Assembly (NCBI RefSeq): GCF_030418295.1
Contig: NZ_JAUHQA010000001.1
Location: 310,001-374,000, forward strand
Reading direction: 5' to 3'
Origin: Demequina muriae
GTDB taxonomy: Bacteria; Actinomycetota; Actinomycetes; Actinomycetales; Demequinaceae
DNA: 64,000 bases
Part shown: positions 10,621 to 19,822 of the stretch, piece after piece
How positions within the stretch are numbered: the first letter of the stretch is position 1
How the letters are laid out: each line of letters opens with the position of its first letter
Notes under the pieces: generated by a model
Told to the model about the DNA's origin: nothing
The model's input: only the letters and a program-made list of their open reading frames with translations
Databases searched by the model: none
Position numbers and translations under genes: made by a program

Positions 10621-11715
10621 TTACTTCTCGTCGGCGGTCTCGGCGGCAGGCTCATCGGCCTTCGCCTCGTCCGCATCGGCGGTCTTCTTGGCGGCCGGCT
10701 TCTTGGGCGCAGGCTTCTTGGCCGGCGCCTTCTTGGGCGCAGGCTTCTCAGCAGCGGCCTCGTCGGCCTTCTCGTCCTTGGCGTCCGTCTCCGCAGGAGC
10801 GTCGGCCTCGGGAGCGGCGTCCTCGGCGGTCTCGGCGTCGTCAGCCTTCACCTCGGGCTCGTCGGACGTGGCCTCGGCCTCGTCAGCCTTCGCCTCATCC
10901 TTGTCAGCCTTGGCGTCCGACTTCTCGGCCTTCGCCTCGTCCTTGTCGCCACCCAGGAGCTCCTGCTCCCACTCGGCGAGCGGCTCAGCGGCGCCGTCGG
11001 CCTCAGCCTCGTCGCCCTTGGGGGTGTGACGGATGCGCACGCCCTCGGCGACCGCATCGGCGATCACGCGGGTGAGCAGGCCCACCGCACGGATGGCGTC
11101 GTCGTTGCCCGGGATGCCATAGGCGACCTGGTCCGGGTCGCAGTTGGAGTCGAGGATGCCCACCACGGGGATGCCGAGCTTGCGCGCCTCGTCGACGGCA
11201 AGGTGCTCCTTGTTGGTGTCGACGATCCACACGACGGACGGCGTCTTGGCCATGTCGCGGATGCCGCCCAGGGTCTTGTCCAGCTTGTCCTTCTCACGGC
11301 GCATCCCGAGAAGTTCCTTCTTGGTGCGGCCCGAGCCTGCGACGTCGTCGAAGTCGATCTCTTCGAGCTCCTTGAGGCGCGAGACGCGCTTGCTCACGGT
11401 CTGGAAGTTGGTGAGCATTCCACCGAGCCAGCGCTCGTTCACGAAGGGCATGCCCACGCGCTTGGCCTGCTCGGCGATCTGCTCCTGCGCCTGGCGCTTG
11501 GTGCCGACGAACAGCACCGTGCCGCCGTGAGCGACCGTGTCGCGCACGAACTCGTAGGCGGAGTCGATCATCGCGAGCGACTGCTGCAGGTCGATGATGT
11601 AGATGCCGTTGCGCTCGGTGAAGATGAAGCGCTTCATCTTGGGGTTCCAGCGGCTGGTCTGGTGTCCGAAGTGGACACCGGAGTCGAGCAGCTGTCGCAT
11701 GGTCACGACGGCCAT
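10621..11715 (-). CDS. rpsB: 30S ribosomal protein S2 with long charged C-terminal tail
   Basis: 364 residues against about 240-260 for a standard S2. Residues 1-255 are the normal S2 fold ([19 protein letters not shown] at the start, [12 protein letters not shown] in the middle). From about residue 258 there is a low-complexity extension rich in Ala, Asp, Glu and Lys, ending in a Pro-Ala-Lys stretch with repeated PAKK/PKK units. Such tails occur on S2 of other high-GC actinobacteria; their role is not known to me. The ATG at 11715 gives the canonical [10 protein letters not shown] start. The 357-bp region before it contains leader hairpins. Confidence 0.95.
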   Translation of the reverse strand: MAVVTMRQLLDSGVHFGHQTSRWNPKMKRFIFTERNGIYIIDLQQSLAMIDSAYEFVRDTVAHGGTVLFVGTKRQAQEQIAEQAKRVGMPFVNERWLGGMLTNFQTVSKRVSRLKELEEIDFDDVAGSGRTKKELLGMRREKDKLDKTLGGIRDMAKTPSVVWIVDTNKEHLAVDEARKLGIPVVGILDSNCDPDQVAYGIPGNDDAIRAVGLLTRVIADAVAEGVRIRHTPKGDEAEADGAAEPLAEWEQELLGGDKDEAKAEKSDAKADKDEAKADEAEATSDEPEVKADDAETAEDAAPEADAPAETDAKDEKADEAAAEKPAPKKAPAKKPAPKKPAAKKTADADEAKADEPAAETADEK

Positions 11716-12072
11716 GGTTCGTCCTGTTCCGCACGCGCGAGGCGTGCATGTTCGTGTGCGGGGTCGGAGGACCCCGCGTGTTCGGTTGACGATGCGACCC
11801 ATCTGGGCCGAATCCCTAGTGCCAACGCGGGTCGGCACCGAGCTGCGCTCGGACCTCGCCTTCCCGGCGCGCTCCCTGCCGGTGAACCGGTGGGTGGCGC
11901 GAATGGCACGCGATGTCATCCGGGCATGCCGGATGCACTGGCGATGATACCTGACGGGAGCACGGACGGCATACCTGACGGCCTCAGCGGTCCCCCGCCG
12001 TGCCGGTCCCCGCCGCCTCCCCCGGTCGAGCCCGTTCGGGTGGCACGGGCCGATGCGCGCGGCTGAGATGGC
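11716..12072. other. Intergenic region between rpsB and the M23 peptidase gene
   Basis: 357 bp separating the divergent rpsB (minus) and peptidase (plus) genes. It must hold the rpsB promoter and leader. Two small hairpins lie next to rpsB (11731-11777) and one exact copy of the GGCCGATGCGCG repeat lies at 12048-12059. The stretch 11945-11985 has short repeated CATACCTGACGG/GATACCTGACGG units. I see no convincing -35/-10 pair and no additional gene. Confidence 0.6.
11731..11777 (-). promoter_or_regulatory. Two hairpins in the rpsB 5' leader
   Basis: Read on the minus strand, the leader has a perfect 8-bp stem GCGGGGTC/GACCCCGC with a 4-nt loop (11758-11777). A second stem GCACGC/GCGTGC has a 5-nt loop (11731-11747) and ends 16 nt from the start codon. 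Bacterial rpsB-tsf operons are often autoregulated by S2 through their leader, so a role in that is possible. This is inferred from position only. Confidence 0.45.
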
Positions 12073-12999
12073 GTGATGACACGTCACCTCAGGTGGGGTC
12101 GTGCGGCTCCGGCCACGCTGGCGCTCGCCGTCACCGCCGTCGCGCTCGCTTCGCCGGCGCCCGCGACCGTGAGCCCGCCGTGGGCGCCGGCAGCGCCCTA
12201 CGGATCCCCCATCGAGCCGATGCGCGTGGTCGCGCTGGCGCGCATCCCGCCCGAGCCCTGGCTCGCCGGGCACCGCGGCGTGGACCTCGCCACAGAGATC
12301 GGCGCGCCGGTGGAGTCACCTGCGCCAGGGGTCGTCGAGTTCGTCGGCTGGGTGGTGAATCGTGGCGTCGTCACGGTCAGGCATGACGATGGCGGGCTGA
12401 CCAGCCTCGAGCCGGTCGATGCGGCGGTGACTGCGGGTGACCGCGTGGGCCGCGGCGCAGTGCTCGGCACTGTCGGCGACGCGGACGGGCACTGCGCCCC
12501 TGCGGCGTGCGTGCATTGGGGCGTGCGGTTCGACGGCGACTACGTCGACCCTCTCGACGCGCTCGAGGGGTACGGACCGGTGCGGCTCCTGCCGCGCTCG
12601 GCGCAGTCGTTCAGGCGAAGGCGCCGGTGCGCAGCAGCGACTCCCGGAGCTTCTTCACGGCCCCGGAGTGGATCTGGGAGACCCGCGATTCCGTCACCCC
12701 GAGGATCTGACCGATCTGCGCGAGGGTCAGGTTCTCGAAGTAGTACAGCCGCAGCACCTCCTGCTCACGATCGCGCACGCCCTGGACGGCCGTCGCCAGC
12801 AGCGCGCGCGTCTCCCGTGCCTCGAACGACATGGAGGCCTCGGGAGCGGAGTGCGCCAGTGCGGAGTCGATGGCCTGCGTCTCGCCACCGGACACCATGC
12901 CGTCGAGCGCCGCCACATGCGACAGCGCGACCTGCGCCCGGACCGTGCGCACCTCGGCGGTGTGCCAACCGAGATGATCGGCGACGTCCTCGTCGGTGA
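12073..12999 (+). CDS. Secreted M23-type peptidoglycan peptidase-like protein
   Basis: A signal-peptide-like start ([17 protein letters not shown]) is followed by an M23/LysM-peptidase fold of about residues 35-180: [25 protein letters not shown] and the closing [15 protein letters not shown]. The first zinc motif HxxxD is present as HRGVD and the later HxH appears only as VHWG, so activity is uncertain. The recognised domain ends near 12610. The frame then stays open to 12999, antisense to the sigma-factor gene, giving an arginine-rich tail of about 128 residues that may be translated but looks non-functional. A secreted M23 protein beside rpsB is also found in mycobacteria and Streptomyces. 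Confidence 0.7.
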   Translation: MMTRHLRWGRAAPATLALAVTAVALASPAPATVSPPWAPAAPYGSPIEPMRVVALARIPPEPWLAGHRGVDLATEIGAPVESPAPGVVEFVGWVVNRGVVTVRHDDGGLTSLEPVDAAVTAGDRVGRGAVLGTVGDADGHCAPAACVHWGVRFDGDYVDPLDALEGYGPVRLLPRSAQSFRRRRRCAAATPGASSRPRSGSGRPAIPSPRGSDRSARGSGSRSSTAAAPPAHDRARPGRPSPAARASPVPRTTWRPRERSAPVRSRWPASRHRTPCRRAPPHATARPAPGPCAPRRCANRDDRRRPRR

Positions 13000-13444
13000 C
13001 GGGCCGCAGCAGGGTCTGCTCGAGCGCACGGGTCGCCTGTTCGACGGTGCGTGCCTTCGAGCGCACGGAGCGCGGCACCCAGTCGGCGGCGCGCAGCTCG
13101 TCGATGATGGCTCCGCGCACTCGCTGGGCGGCGTAGGTCTCGAACTTGTACCCGCGAGCGGGCTCGAACTTGGCGACCGCATCGATCAGACCGAACATGC
13201 CGTACGACACGAGGTCGGCGAGCTCGACGGTGTCGGGGAGCCGGCCGATCATTCGCGACGCCACCTGCGTCACCAGGGGCGCATGGTGGGTGATGAGCGC
13301 ATCGCGCGCCTCGAGGCGGATGGCCTCGTCCTCGGAGTGGAGATCCTCCCACCACGTCGCGACCGTGCTGGCCTCGGGACGCTCGGGGGCGCCACTCATC
13401 AGCTCCTCCGTGGCGTGCGTGCGCACCGCGTTCAAGCTCGACAT
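12611..13444 (-). CDS. whiG: RNA polymerase sigma factor, FliA/WhiG family
   Basis: 277 residues with all parts of a group 3 sigma factor. Region 2 holds DLVSYGMFGLIDAVAKFEP (about residues 76-95) and the FETYAAQRVRGAI segment. Region 3 (residues 125-170) follows, and region 4 has the helix-turn-helix [20 protein letters not shown] near the end. In Streptomyces the sporulation sigma WhiG is encoded in the same neighbourhood as rpsB; in motile actinobacteria the same family drives flagellar genes. Which role applies here cannot be decided from the window. The symbol is used by family and position. The 3' part is overlapped by the convergent peptidase frame. Confidence 0.85.
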   Translation of the reverse strand: MSSLNAVRTHATEELMSGAPERPEASTVATWWEDLHSEDEAIRLEARDALITHHAPLVTQVASRMIGRLPDTVELADLVSYGMFGLIDAVAKFEPARGYKFETYAAQRVRGAIIDELRAADWVPRSVRSKARTVEQATRALEQTLLRPVTDEDVADHLGWHTAEVRTVRAQVALSHVAALDGMVSGGETQAIDSALAHSAPEASMSFEARETRALLATAVQGVRDREQEVLRLYYFENLTLAQIGQILGVTESRVSQIHSGAVKKLRESLLRTGAFA

Positions 13445-13451
13445 GGTTCTC

Positions 13452-14441
13452 CTAGGCGCGCGGGTGCGCGAGTTGGTAGGTGGCGCGCAGGCGTTCTGCG
13501 GACACGTGGGTGTATCGCTGAGTCGTGTTCAGGCTTGCGTGGCCCAGCACCTCTTGGACCGACCGAAGGTCGGAGCCGCCGGTGAGCAGGTGCGTCGCCG
13601 CGCTGTGTCGCAGGGCGTGAGGAGCGATCTCGGGAACGTCCGCCGCTCGGCACAGGGCATGGATCGCTTCGCGGATCTGACGCTGCCCGGCTCGGCCGCC
13701 GCGGCGGCCGAGGAACAGCGCCGAGTCGGTCTCGTGACTCACGAGGGCCGGTCGGCCGTCAGCGATCCATGCGCGGATCGCGCGGGCGGCCGGAACCCCG
13801 AAAGGCACGACTCGCTCCTTGTTCCCCTTGCCCACCACGCGCACGAGCCGCTCGTCGAGATCGATGTCCGCCAAGTCGACGGAGGCCAGTTCTCCGACGC
13901 GCATGCCGGTCGCGTAGAGGAGCTCTGCCGCAGCCCAGTCGCGCAGATGCATCGCGTCGCCGTCGTCGCACCGGGTCTGGGCGACGCTGAGCAGCGTCAT
14001 GACGTCCGCCGGGCTCATCACCGCGGGAAGCGTGGATGCGGCGCGGGCGGACGCAAGGCGCAGGGCCGGGTTGTGGTCGACGTGCTCGTTCTTGTGCGCC
14101 CACGCATAGAAGGCGCGCACGGCCGCGCCCCGTCGCGCGAGGGTGGTGCGGCTGAGTCCGGCGCCGGCCATCATCGCGAGCCATGCGCGCAGATCCTGGA
14201 GCTCGACTGATTCGAGCGCAGAGTCGACATCCAGGACGTCGTCACCGAGGTCGTCACGATCGTCGTGGTCGTCGTGGAGCGATGACGGCATCACGTCGCC
14301 ATGCGTCACGAAGGCCGCGAGGTGGGAGAGGTCGCCCCGGTAGGCGCGCACCGTGTTCTCGGACAGACCTCGCTGATGGCGCAGGTAGCCCTCGAACAGG
14401 GCAATCAGCCCGGTCCGTCCCCTCGCACCCCTGGTCGGCAT
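13452..14441 (-). CDS. xerC: Tyrosine recombinase XerC
   Basis: 329 residues. It resolves chromosome dimers at dif with XerD. The catalytic set is visible: Arg in YATGMRVGEL, the HALRHSAATH motif (His-x-x-Arg), the LGH box and the nucleophile Tyr310 in TTQRYTH. The N-terminal SAM-like domain holds an unusual Asp-rich insertion near residues 55-75 (HDDHDDRDDLGDD). It is 7 bp upstream of whiG and downstream of dprA, the same order as in other actinobacteria. The short leader contains phased GTCACA repeats. Confidence 0.93.
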   Translation of the reverse strand: MPTRGARGRTGLIALFEGYLRHQRGLSENTVRAYRGDLSHLAAFVTHGDVMPSSLHDDHDDRDDLGDDVLDVDSALESVELQDLRAWLAMMAGAGLSRTTLARRGAAVRAFYAWAHKNEHVDHNPALRLASARAASTLPAVMSPADVMTLLSVAQTRCDDGDAMHLRDWAAAELLYATGMRVGELASVDLADIDLDERLVRVVGKGNKERVVPFGVPAARAIRAWIADGRPALVSHETDSALFLGRRGGRAGQRQIREAIHALCRAADVPEIAPHALRHSAATHLLTGGSDLRSVQEVLGHASLNTTQRYTHVSAERLRATYQLAHPRA

Positions 14442-14444
14442 GGA

Positions 14445-14500
14445 GTCACTGTGGCACCGTCACACCTGTCATATCAACCCCTCTTGTCACATTCGTCACA
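14445..14500 (-). repeat. Phased hexamer repeats between dprA and xerC
   Basis: On the plus strand GTCACA occurs at 14459, 14486 and 14495, with the variants GTCATA at 14468 and GTCACT at 14445. Spacing is 9 bp or a multiple (9, 18, 9) for the last four. Read in the direction of xerC they are TGTGAC/TATGAC units directly before its start codon. They may be a protein-binding array or an RNA feature; no function is assigned. Confidence 0.5.
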
Positions 14501-14506
14501 TCAATC

Positions 14507-15760
14507 TCATGCCTCACGCATCTTTTGTCCCGTTTCGTCCCTTTCTTGACGGGGCCGTGGGCGCTCCCGGGCGCCGAAACGTTTCGCCTGCGGGGGCGAC
14601 GCGCGACGCCATCCAGTGCCGTCCCGGTGGACTGCACCGGCGAGCTCCAGTCGCCCGAGGGCGGCCCTGACCTCCGCCAGTGTGAGGCCCGCGGTGGCGG
14701 AGAGCCCCTCCACGGCCTTCGCCCGGTGCCCGAGCGCATCGAAGACGGCGCGGTCCGCGGGGGCCGCGAACTCGGGCATCGCCCGGTTGCTGCCCTCACC
14801 ACGCCCGGCACCGCCGTCGATGGCGTCGCCTTCGCGAAGCTCGATGGGCCCCGCCAGCTCCAGCACATCGGCGCCGCCGGTCACCAGCACCGCCATGCCG
14901 TCGCGGATCAGCCGGTGACAGCCTGCGGACGTGGCACTCGTCACGGGGCCGGGCACCGCCGCGACGGGGCGGGCGAGCTCGGCCGCACGGTTCGCGGTGC
15001 TGAGCGCGCCCGACCGCCCCGCCGCCTCGACGACCACGGTGGCGGTCGCACAGGCGATGAGGCGGTTGCGGGTGAGGAACCGCGACCGATGCGGTGCCCA
15101 CCCTGGCGGCACCTCACTCACGATCGCACCCTGGTCGAGCACTCGCGTGAGCAGGTCGCCGTTGCCCGCCGGGTACAGGCGGTCCACCCCGCCCGCCATC
15201 ACGGCGAGGGTGCGACCCCCGGCCGCGAGCGCACCCCGGTGAGCCGCCGCATCGATGCCGTAGGCGCCGCCTGACACCACCGACCAGCCGTGATCGGCCG
15301 CGTGGGCGGCCATGGTGCTGGCGATGTGATCGCCGTAGGACGTCGACGACCTCGCGCCGACGATCGCCACCGATCGCGGCAACAGGGCGGCCAGGGGCTC
15401 GACGCCTCGCACCCAGAGCGCGAAGGGCGCCCCGCGCCCGAGCGCGTCCACCGCCGTGGGCCACTCGGCGTCGTCGCGCACCACCACGCGCGCGCCGCAG
15501 TGATCGGCGCGTTCACGAAGGTCATCCGAGCGTGCCCCCTCCCGCCGTCGCGCCCACCGCTCGCTCGCGCGCACCACGTCGGTGATGGTGCGCTCCGGCG
15601 CGCTGCCCGCGAGCATGATCGTGGCCTCGACGACATCGCGTGCGGCGACGTCCACCCACTCCCGTGCCGCATCCGGGCCGAGCGTGGAGATGAGCCAGCC
15701 CGCGGCCTCGTCCGCCGGCTCGGCGAGCGCACTCCACTCGATCCACGCATCGGCGCTCAT
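14507..15760 (-). CDS. dprA: DNA-processing protein DprA
   Basis: 417 residues. It loads RecA on incoming single-stranded DNA during transformation; many non-competent bacteria also keep it. The Rossmann-like core shows AIVGARSSTSYG, VSGGAYGIDAAAH and the later ALSTANRAAELARPVAAVPG block. A C-terminal winged-helix-like domain (residues 335-395) precedes a basic tail. The ATG at 15760 overlaps the comM stop (ATGA). It forms a coupled pair with comM and yraN. Confidence 0.93.
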   Translation of the reverse strand: MSADAWIEWSALAEPADEAAGWLISTLGPDAAREWVDVAARDVVEATIMLAGSAPERTITDVVRASERWARRREGARSDDLRERADHCGARVVVRDDAEWPTAVDALGRGAPFALWVRGVEPLAALLPRSVAIVGARSSTSYGDHIASTMAAHAADHGWSVVSGGAYGIDAAAHRGALAAGGRTLAVMAGGVDRLYPAGNGDLLTRVLDQGAIVSEVPPGWAPHRSRFLTRNRLIACATATVVVEAAGRSGALSTANRAAELARPVAAVPGPVTSATSAGCHRLIRDGMAVLVTGGADVLELAGPIELREGDAIDGGAGRGEGSNRAMPEFAAPADRAVFDALGHRAKAVEGLSATAGLTLAEVRAALGRLELAGAVHRDGTGWRRASPPQAKRFGARERPRPRQERDETGQKMREA

Positions 15761-17274
15761 GCGGCCGACCCTCGCGACCGCAGGGTCATCGCCTGAGCCA
15801 CGTCGTCCTCCCCTGGCTCGTCCGCCTCGCGCAGGTCCGCGAGCGTCCACGCCAATCTGAGAGCCCGGTCCGCGCCTCGCGCGGAGAGCACTCCCGTGTC
15901 GAGAGCCCTCCACACGGGAGTGACCGCGCGCGGAGGCGTGTGGCGGCGCAGCCAGGCGCCGGAGGCCTGGGAGTTGAGGGACCACCCGTGAGACGAGAGC
16001 CGGGCGCCCGCCCTCTCCCGAGCCCGTGCCACTCGCGCGGCCACCTCCGCCGAGCTCTCGCCTGGCTCGTCGGCGCCGCGGCGCACGGGATGGACGTCGA
16101 CCTGGATGTCGACGCGGTCGAGAAGCGGTCCCGAGAGCCTTCCGAAGTACCGCCGCCGGACGATCGCGCTGCACGTGCACCGCGTGCCGTTCCCATAGAA
16201 GTGGCCGCAGGGACAGGGATTCGCGGCGAGCACCAGTTGAAATCTGGCCGGATAGCGTGTCGCGCCGCTGGCCCGGTGGAGCACGATCTCGCCGCTCTCG
16301 AGCGGTTGGCGGAGGGTCTGGAGCACACGGGCCGGGAACTCGGGAGCCTCGTCCAGGAAGAGCACCCCCGCGTGGGCGCGAGAGATCGCGCCGGGGCGCG
16401 CCAAGCCGCTGCCCCCGCCCACGATCGCCGCCGCCGAGGCCGAGTGGTGCGGCGCCTCGAACGGTGCCCGACGCATGAGCCCGCCGGAGACGTCGAGCGA
16501 GCCGGAGAGCGAATGGATCGAGGTCGCGGCGACGGCATCGGCGTCCGCAAGCGGGGGCAGCACGCTGGGCAGTCGGCACGCCAGCATCGTCTTGCCGGCG
16601 CCGGGTGGCCCGGTCATGAGCAGGTGATGCCCGCCGGCGGCGGCGACCTCGAGCGCCCAGCGCGCCTCCCCCTGGCCCCTGACCTCACTCAGGTCCGCCT
16701 GAGACTCTGCCATCGCTGGCACTGGCGGTGACGTGACCGGCTCACTGGCCGACGCCACCGCATCGGCGCTTCCGTAGGCCCGAGCGAGCTCGGCAAGGGA
16801 GGCGACGGGGTGCACCTCGGCGCCCGGCACGAGCCTGGCCTCGTCGGCGTTGGCCCACGGCACGGTCACCGAGGGCATGCCCGCGCCGACGGCGGCCGCG
16901 ACTGCGGGGAGGACGCCAGCGATGGGCCGCACCCTCCCGTCGAGCCCGAGCTCGCCGAGGTGCGCTCCCGCCCCCGCCCGCGCAGGGTCGATCATCCCCG
17001 CCGCCGCGAGCACCGCGACCGCGATGGCGAGGTCCGTGGCCGACCCGCGCTTGGGCAAGGACGCGGGCGAGAGGTTCACGGTGATGCGCCGCTGCGGCCA
17101 GGAGAGCCCTGAACTGGCGACCGCAGCACGCACGCGGTCGCGCGCCTCGGTGAGCGACGCATCGGGCAATCCCACGATGGTGAAGGCTGGCAGGCTCGAC
17201 CCGATGTGGGCCTCGACGTCGACCACGTGCCCGTGGAGACCCGCCAGCACGATGGCCCGTGACCGGCCGATCAC
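15757..17274 (-). CDS. comM: YifB/ComM family Mg-chelatase-like AAA+ ATPase
   Basis: 505 residues. The N-terminal chelatase-like domain carries the family signature GLPDASLTEARDRVRAAV. The AAA+ domain has Walker A GPPGAGKT and Walker B VLFLDEAPEF. The finger LVLAANPCPCG with further Cys (CTCSA) looks like a zinc-binding element, and the Mg-chelatase C-terminal domain follows. ComM is known as a helicase promoting branch migration during transformation. The GTG at 17274 overlaps the yraN stop. Confidence 0.92.
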   Translation of the reverse strand: MIGRSRAIVLAGLHGHVVDVEAHIGSSLPAFTIVGLPDASLTEARDRVRAAVASSGLSWPQRRITVNLSPASLPKRGSATDLAIAVAVLAAAGMIDPARAGAGAHLGELGLDGRVRPIAGVLPAVAAAVGAGMPSVTVPWANADEARLVPGAEVHPVASLAELARAYGSADAVASASEPVTSPPVPAMAESQADLSEVRGQGEARWALEVAAAGGHHLLMTGPPGAGKTMLACRLPSVLPPLADADAVAATSIHSLSGSLDVSGGLMRRAPFEAPHHSASAAAIVGGGSGLARPGAISRAHAGVLFLDEAPEFPARVLQTLRQPLESGEIVLHRASGATRYPARFQLVLAANPCPCGHFYGNGTRCTCSAIVRRRYFGRLSGPLLDRVDIQVDVHPVRRGADEPGESSAEVAARVARARERAGARLSSHGWSLNSQASGAWLRRHTPPRAVTPVWRALDTGVLSARGADRALRLAWTLADLREADEPGEDDVAQAMTLRSRGSAA

Positions 17275-17627
17275 TCGACGCCCCGCACGTGCTCGAGCTG
17301 AGCGGCCCCTGCCGCCGGGAGCGTCACCGCGACCACGTCGATGCGCGCGTCGGAGAACGTGCGGCTCTGCTGCCGCAGCCACGCCGCCAGCAGTGCGCGC
17401 AGGCGAGCCACCTTCGCCGGCGTCACCGCCTCGAGAGGCGAACCGCACGCGTCGGTGCGCCGCGTCTTGACCTCGACCGCGACCACCGCGTGCCCGTCGA
17501 CGGCCACGATGTCGATCTCGCCGCGAGCCACGCGCCAGTTGCGCGCGAGCACCTCCCAGCCGTCCTCCTCGAGCCGCCGCGCCACGACCTGCTCCCCGTG
17601 CCGACCCACCGCGTCCTTCGCCGCCAT
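17271..17627 (-). CDS. YraN family (UPF0102) endonuclease-like protein
   Basis: 118 residues, the family length. The restriction-endonuclease-like core is visible: GEQVVARRLEEDGWEVLARN, GEIDIVAVDG (Glu and Asp of the PD-(D/E)xK fold) and VAVEVKTR. The precise role is unknown, although it is always near rnhB, comM and dprA. It is the last recognisable gene before the accessory island; in related genomes the DUF2469 gene follows closely upstream, whereas here it is 10 kb away. Confidence 0.93.
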   Translation of the reverse strand: MAAKDAVGRHGEQVVARRLEEDGWEVLARNWRVARGEIDIVAVDGHAVVAVEVKTRRTDACGSPLEAVTPAKVARLRALLAAWLRQQSRTFSDARIDVVAVTLPAAGAAQLEHVRGVE

Positions 17628-17782
17628 GTCCCACCTCCGCGGCCCACGGTGGAGGGTTCGTCCGGCCGATGCGCGGGAGCCTGGGGCGGGCGGGGGATGA
17701 GTCGAGCGCGGCGAACGCTGGGGACGGCGCTACTGCGGTCGTCTAGGTCGCGCCCCGCGCACCGGCGAGATCTGGCGCGTAG

Positions 17783-18601
17783 CAAGTCTCCGTCCGGTTC
17801 GCCGCAACCGTGCCGTGCTCGGAGAATCCAAAACTCGGTGAGGTCAAGTGGGAGCCAGTCGTAGACGTTGAGACGTTCGACCGGCTCGTCCGCATCTTCT
17901 CGGACCCGGAGCGACGCAAGACCATATCCCCCGGCGTGAAGGGTGGGCGGTACTCACTTGGCGGAGGCCTCTGCGTGTGTGGCCTATGCGGTGCATCCCT
18001 GACGAGCTACAAGCGGGGGAAGGAGCGCAGCAACCGTGCGGGCCTCCGATGCGCGAAGCACACGGGCGGTTGCGGTCATCTGACGGTGGACTACGAACGC
18101 CTAGAGTCGTACGTCTTCGACACCGTGATCGCCTCTCTCGAAGAGAACCCCCGTTGGCAGCAGCGCTCGGCTGAACAGGACCCTGCCCATGACGCCGAAC
18201 TGGCCCGTCTGGAAGGTCAGAAGGCCAACCTCGAAGAACACGCACGTCGCGCACGGTCACTGTTCGTCGAAGGACTAATGCCCGAACAAGAGATGCGCCA
18301 GCAGGTCACGCGCATCAACACCGAACTGGAGTCGCTGAACGGTCGCATCGACTCGATGCTCGGCACGACTGTCCTCAGCGCGGCGATGGCCGATGGTCTT
18401 GACTGGCGCTCATGGAACGTGTCCAGACGCCGCAACTTCATCCGGCTGCTAGTTGCTCAGGTCGTCGTAGATAAGTGGCCGGAGGGGATGGCTACCGGCC
18501 TTCCAAAGCGAGCCAGCGAGTCCGTTGACGACCACCGTGCACGAGTCGAGGCCCACCAGCGTGAGGGCATACGTCAGCGCGTGACCATCAAGACGAAGTA
18601 G
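17783..18601 (+). pseudogene. C-terminal half of a large serine recombinase
   Basis: About 270 residues. The fragment opens with the recombinase-domain end WEPVVDVETFDRLVRIF, then a zinc beta-ribbon (CVCGLCG and LRCAKHTGGC), a coiled coil with many Glu/Arg (about residues 115-185) and the usual end RRRNFIRLLVAQVVV. The catalytic N-terminal domain is missing: there is an in-frame TAG at 17780 just upstream. A matching N-terminal half is on the opposite strand at 21706-22386. Base composition is lower in GC than the neighbours. The last 14 bp overlap the convergent membrane-protein gene. Confidence 0.85.
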
Positions 18602-19739
18602 ACGCCGGCACCACGTAGGTGGCGAAGATGCTGAGCAGTACCAACGCCACCCCGACCGGAGCCCACATAACGACGCGGGGAAGCAAGTGGGGTCGTGCGG
18701 CTTTCGCTCCGTCTACGAACCGCTCCCACCTGGACGTTTTAGCCGCGAGAAGCCCAAGGCCCTCGTCTTCTGGACCGAACAATCGCCCCCGCGGTGCACC
18801 GGCAAGTTCGGCGAGAGTGCGAGGGATCTGCTCGACATTGCCGTTCAAGTAGTTCGCGTACACCGCCATGAATCGCGACATCGCCCCGAGACCCGCGACG
18901 AAAGGAAGTACAGCGGTCAGCCGCCACACCAATGGCACCTCTATCAGCGGCAGAGCCAGGAGGACCAACGGGTAGCAGATCATGAGGACGGCTGCGTAGC
19001 CCAGGACCCGAATAATCAATGAGTAATCGTCACTCGCCTTCACCCGCGCGAACTCGGCCCGTGCGGTGGCAGACTCTGCGATCGACTTGGTGACCACCTC
19101 CCGCTTCTGGCGTTCCTGTTCCCGAGCACGACCCAGTTGCTTCTCAAGTTCTTCGTTGGCCCGCTCGACGTCGGCGTCTACCTCCCTACGCAACTCCTCA
19201 ACCTCGCCCCAAAGGAGGAGCGACCGGGCAGCCATCCCTTCCAAGGTCACCAGATACGCATACTTCCACAGGTACTGATCAGCCATGCGCTTTCGTATCG
19301 GGATGCGTTGTGCCACTTCTTCCCACGTGACCACCACATTGGAAGTCCTCCCTAGAAGGTCGAGTTCGCCTTCGTACTCTGCTAGCAGGTCGATCCTGGT
19401 CTCGCATCGCTCCTTGAATGCGCTCCGCACAGCGGTTGACGCGCTGAAGGCATGGGTTTCGACGAGGTAGTCGACGTCAACGTGGTGCGCGATCTCGTCG
19501 TAGACAGCGCCCTCAGTCGCGAGGACTTGACCCTCGAGGCGGTTCGCGTTCCGAGCAAGTTCTTCCGCACTTATTTCGTCTCGCTCCAGGTGCAGATCTG
19601 CGCTCTCAGACGCAGCCTTCGAGATGTCAAAGTCGCGGCGGCTGGACACGAACCTAGCTACGGCCATGCCACCGACGATGGCGACGATGGCAGCGCCGGA
19701 CTGCATCATCGCGGATAGGAGCCAGTTCACGTCCGTCAT
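18588..19739 (-). CDS. Membrane protein with long cytoplasmic coiled coil, unknown function
   Basis: 383 residues; not recognised. A transmembrane segment near the N-terminus (residues 13-30) is followed by about 200 mainly charged residues with a strong coiled-coil stretch (VEELRREVDADVERANEELE and beyond, residues 180-230). Two adjacent hydrophobic segments lie at about 248-300 and a last one at 360-378. This plan resembles membrane-anchored sensors or effectors in defence islands, but that is only an analogy. It converges on the recombinase fragment and diverges from the zinc-ribbon gene at 19823. Codon use is less GC-biased than in the housekeeping genes, which fits acquisition by transfer. 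Confidence 0.65.
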   Translation of the reverse strand: MTDVNWLLSAMMQSGAAIVAIVGGMAVARFVSSRRDFDISKAASESADLHLERDEISAEELARNANRLEGQVLATEGAVYDEIAHHVDVDYLVETHAFSASTAVRSAFKERCETRIDLLAEYEGELDLLGRTSNVVVTWEEVAQRIPIRKRMADQYLWKYAYLVTLEGMAARSLLLWGEVEELRREVDADVERANEELEKQLGRAREQERQKREVVTKSIAESATARAEFARVKASDDYSLIIRVLGYAAVLMICYPLVLLALPLIEVPLVWRLTAVLPFVAGLGAMSRFMAVYANYLNGNVEQIPRTLAELAGAPRGRLFGPEDEGLGLLAAKTSRWERFVDGAKAARPHLLPRVVMWAPVGVALVLLSIFATYVVPASTSS

Positions 19740-19822
19740 GTGCGCACACTAGCGGCACGGCGTGTCGCACTCACGTGTCAGACCCTCGGGCGACCCTTAG
19801 AGAAACGAGAGCGTGGACCATC

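Noticed and set aside
10688..11029. Plus-strand Ala/Ser/Phe-rich repetitive frame
   Set aside because: It is the reverse of the low-complexity S2 tail and not a separate gene.
12437..13585. Plus-strand frame across the sigma-factor gene
   Set aside because: Shadow of whiG and xerC; the minus-strand products have complete family motifs.
15940..16731. Plus-strand frame opposite comM
   Set aside because: Antisense shadow without recognisable features.
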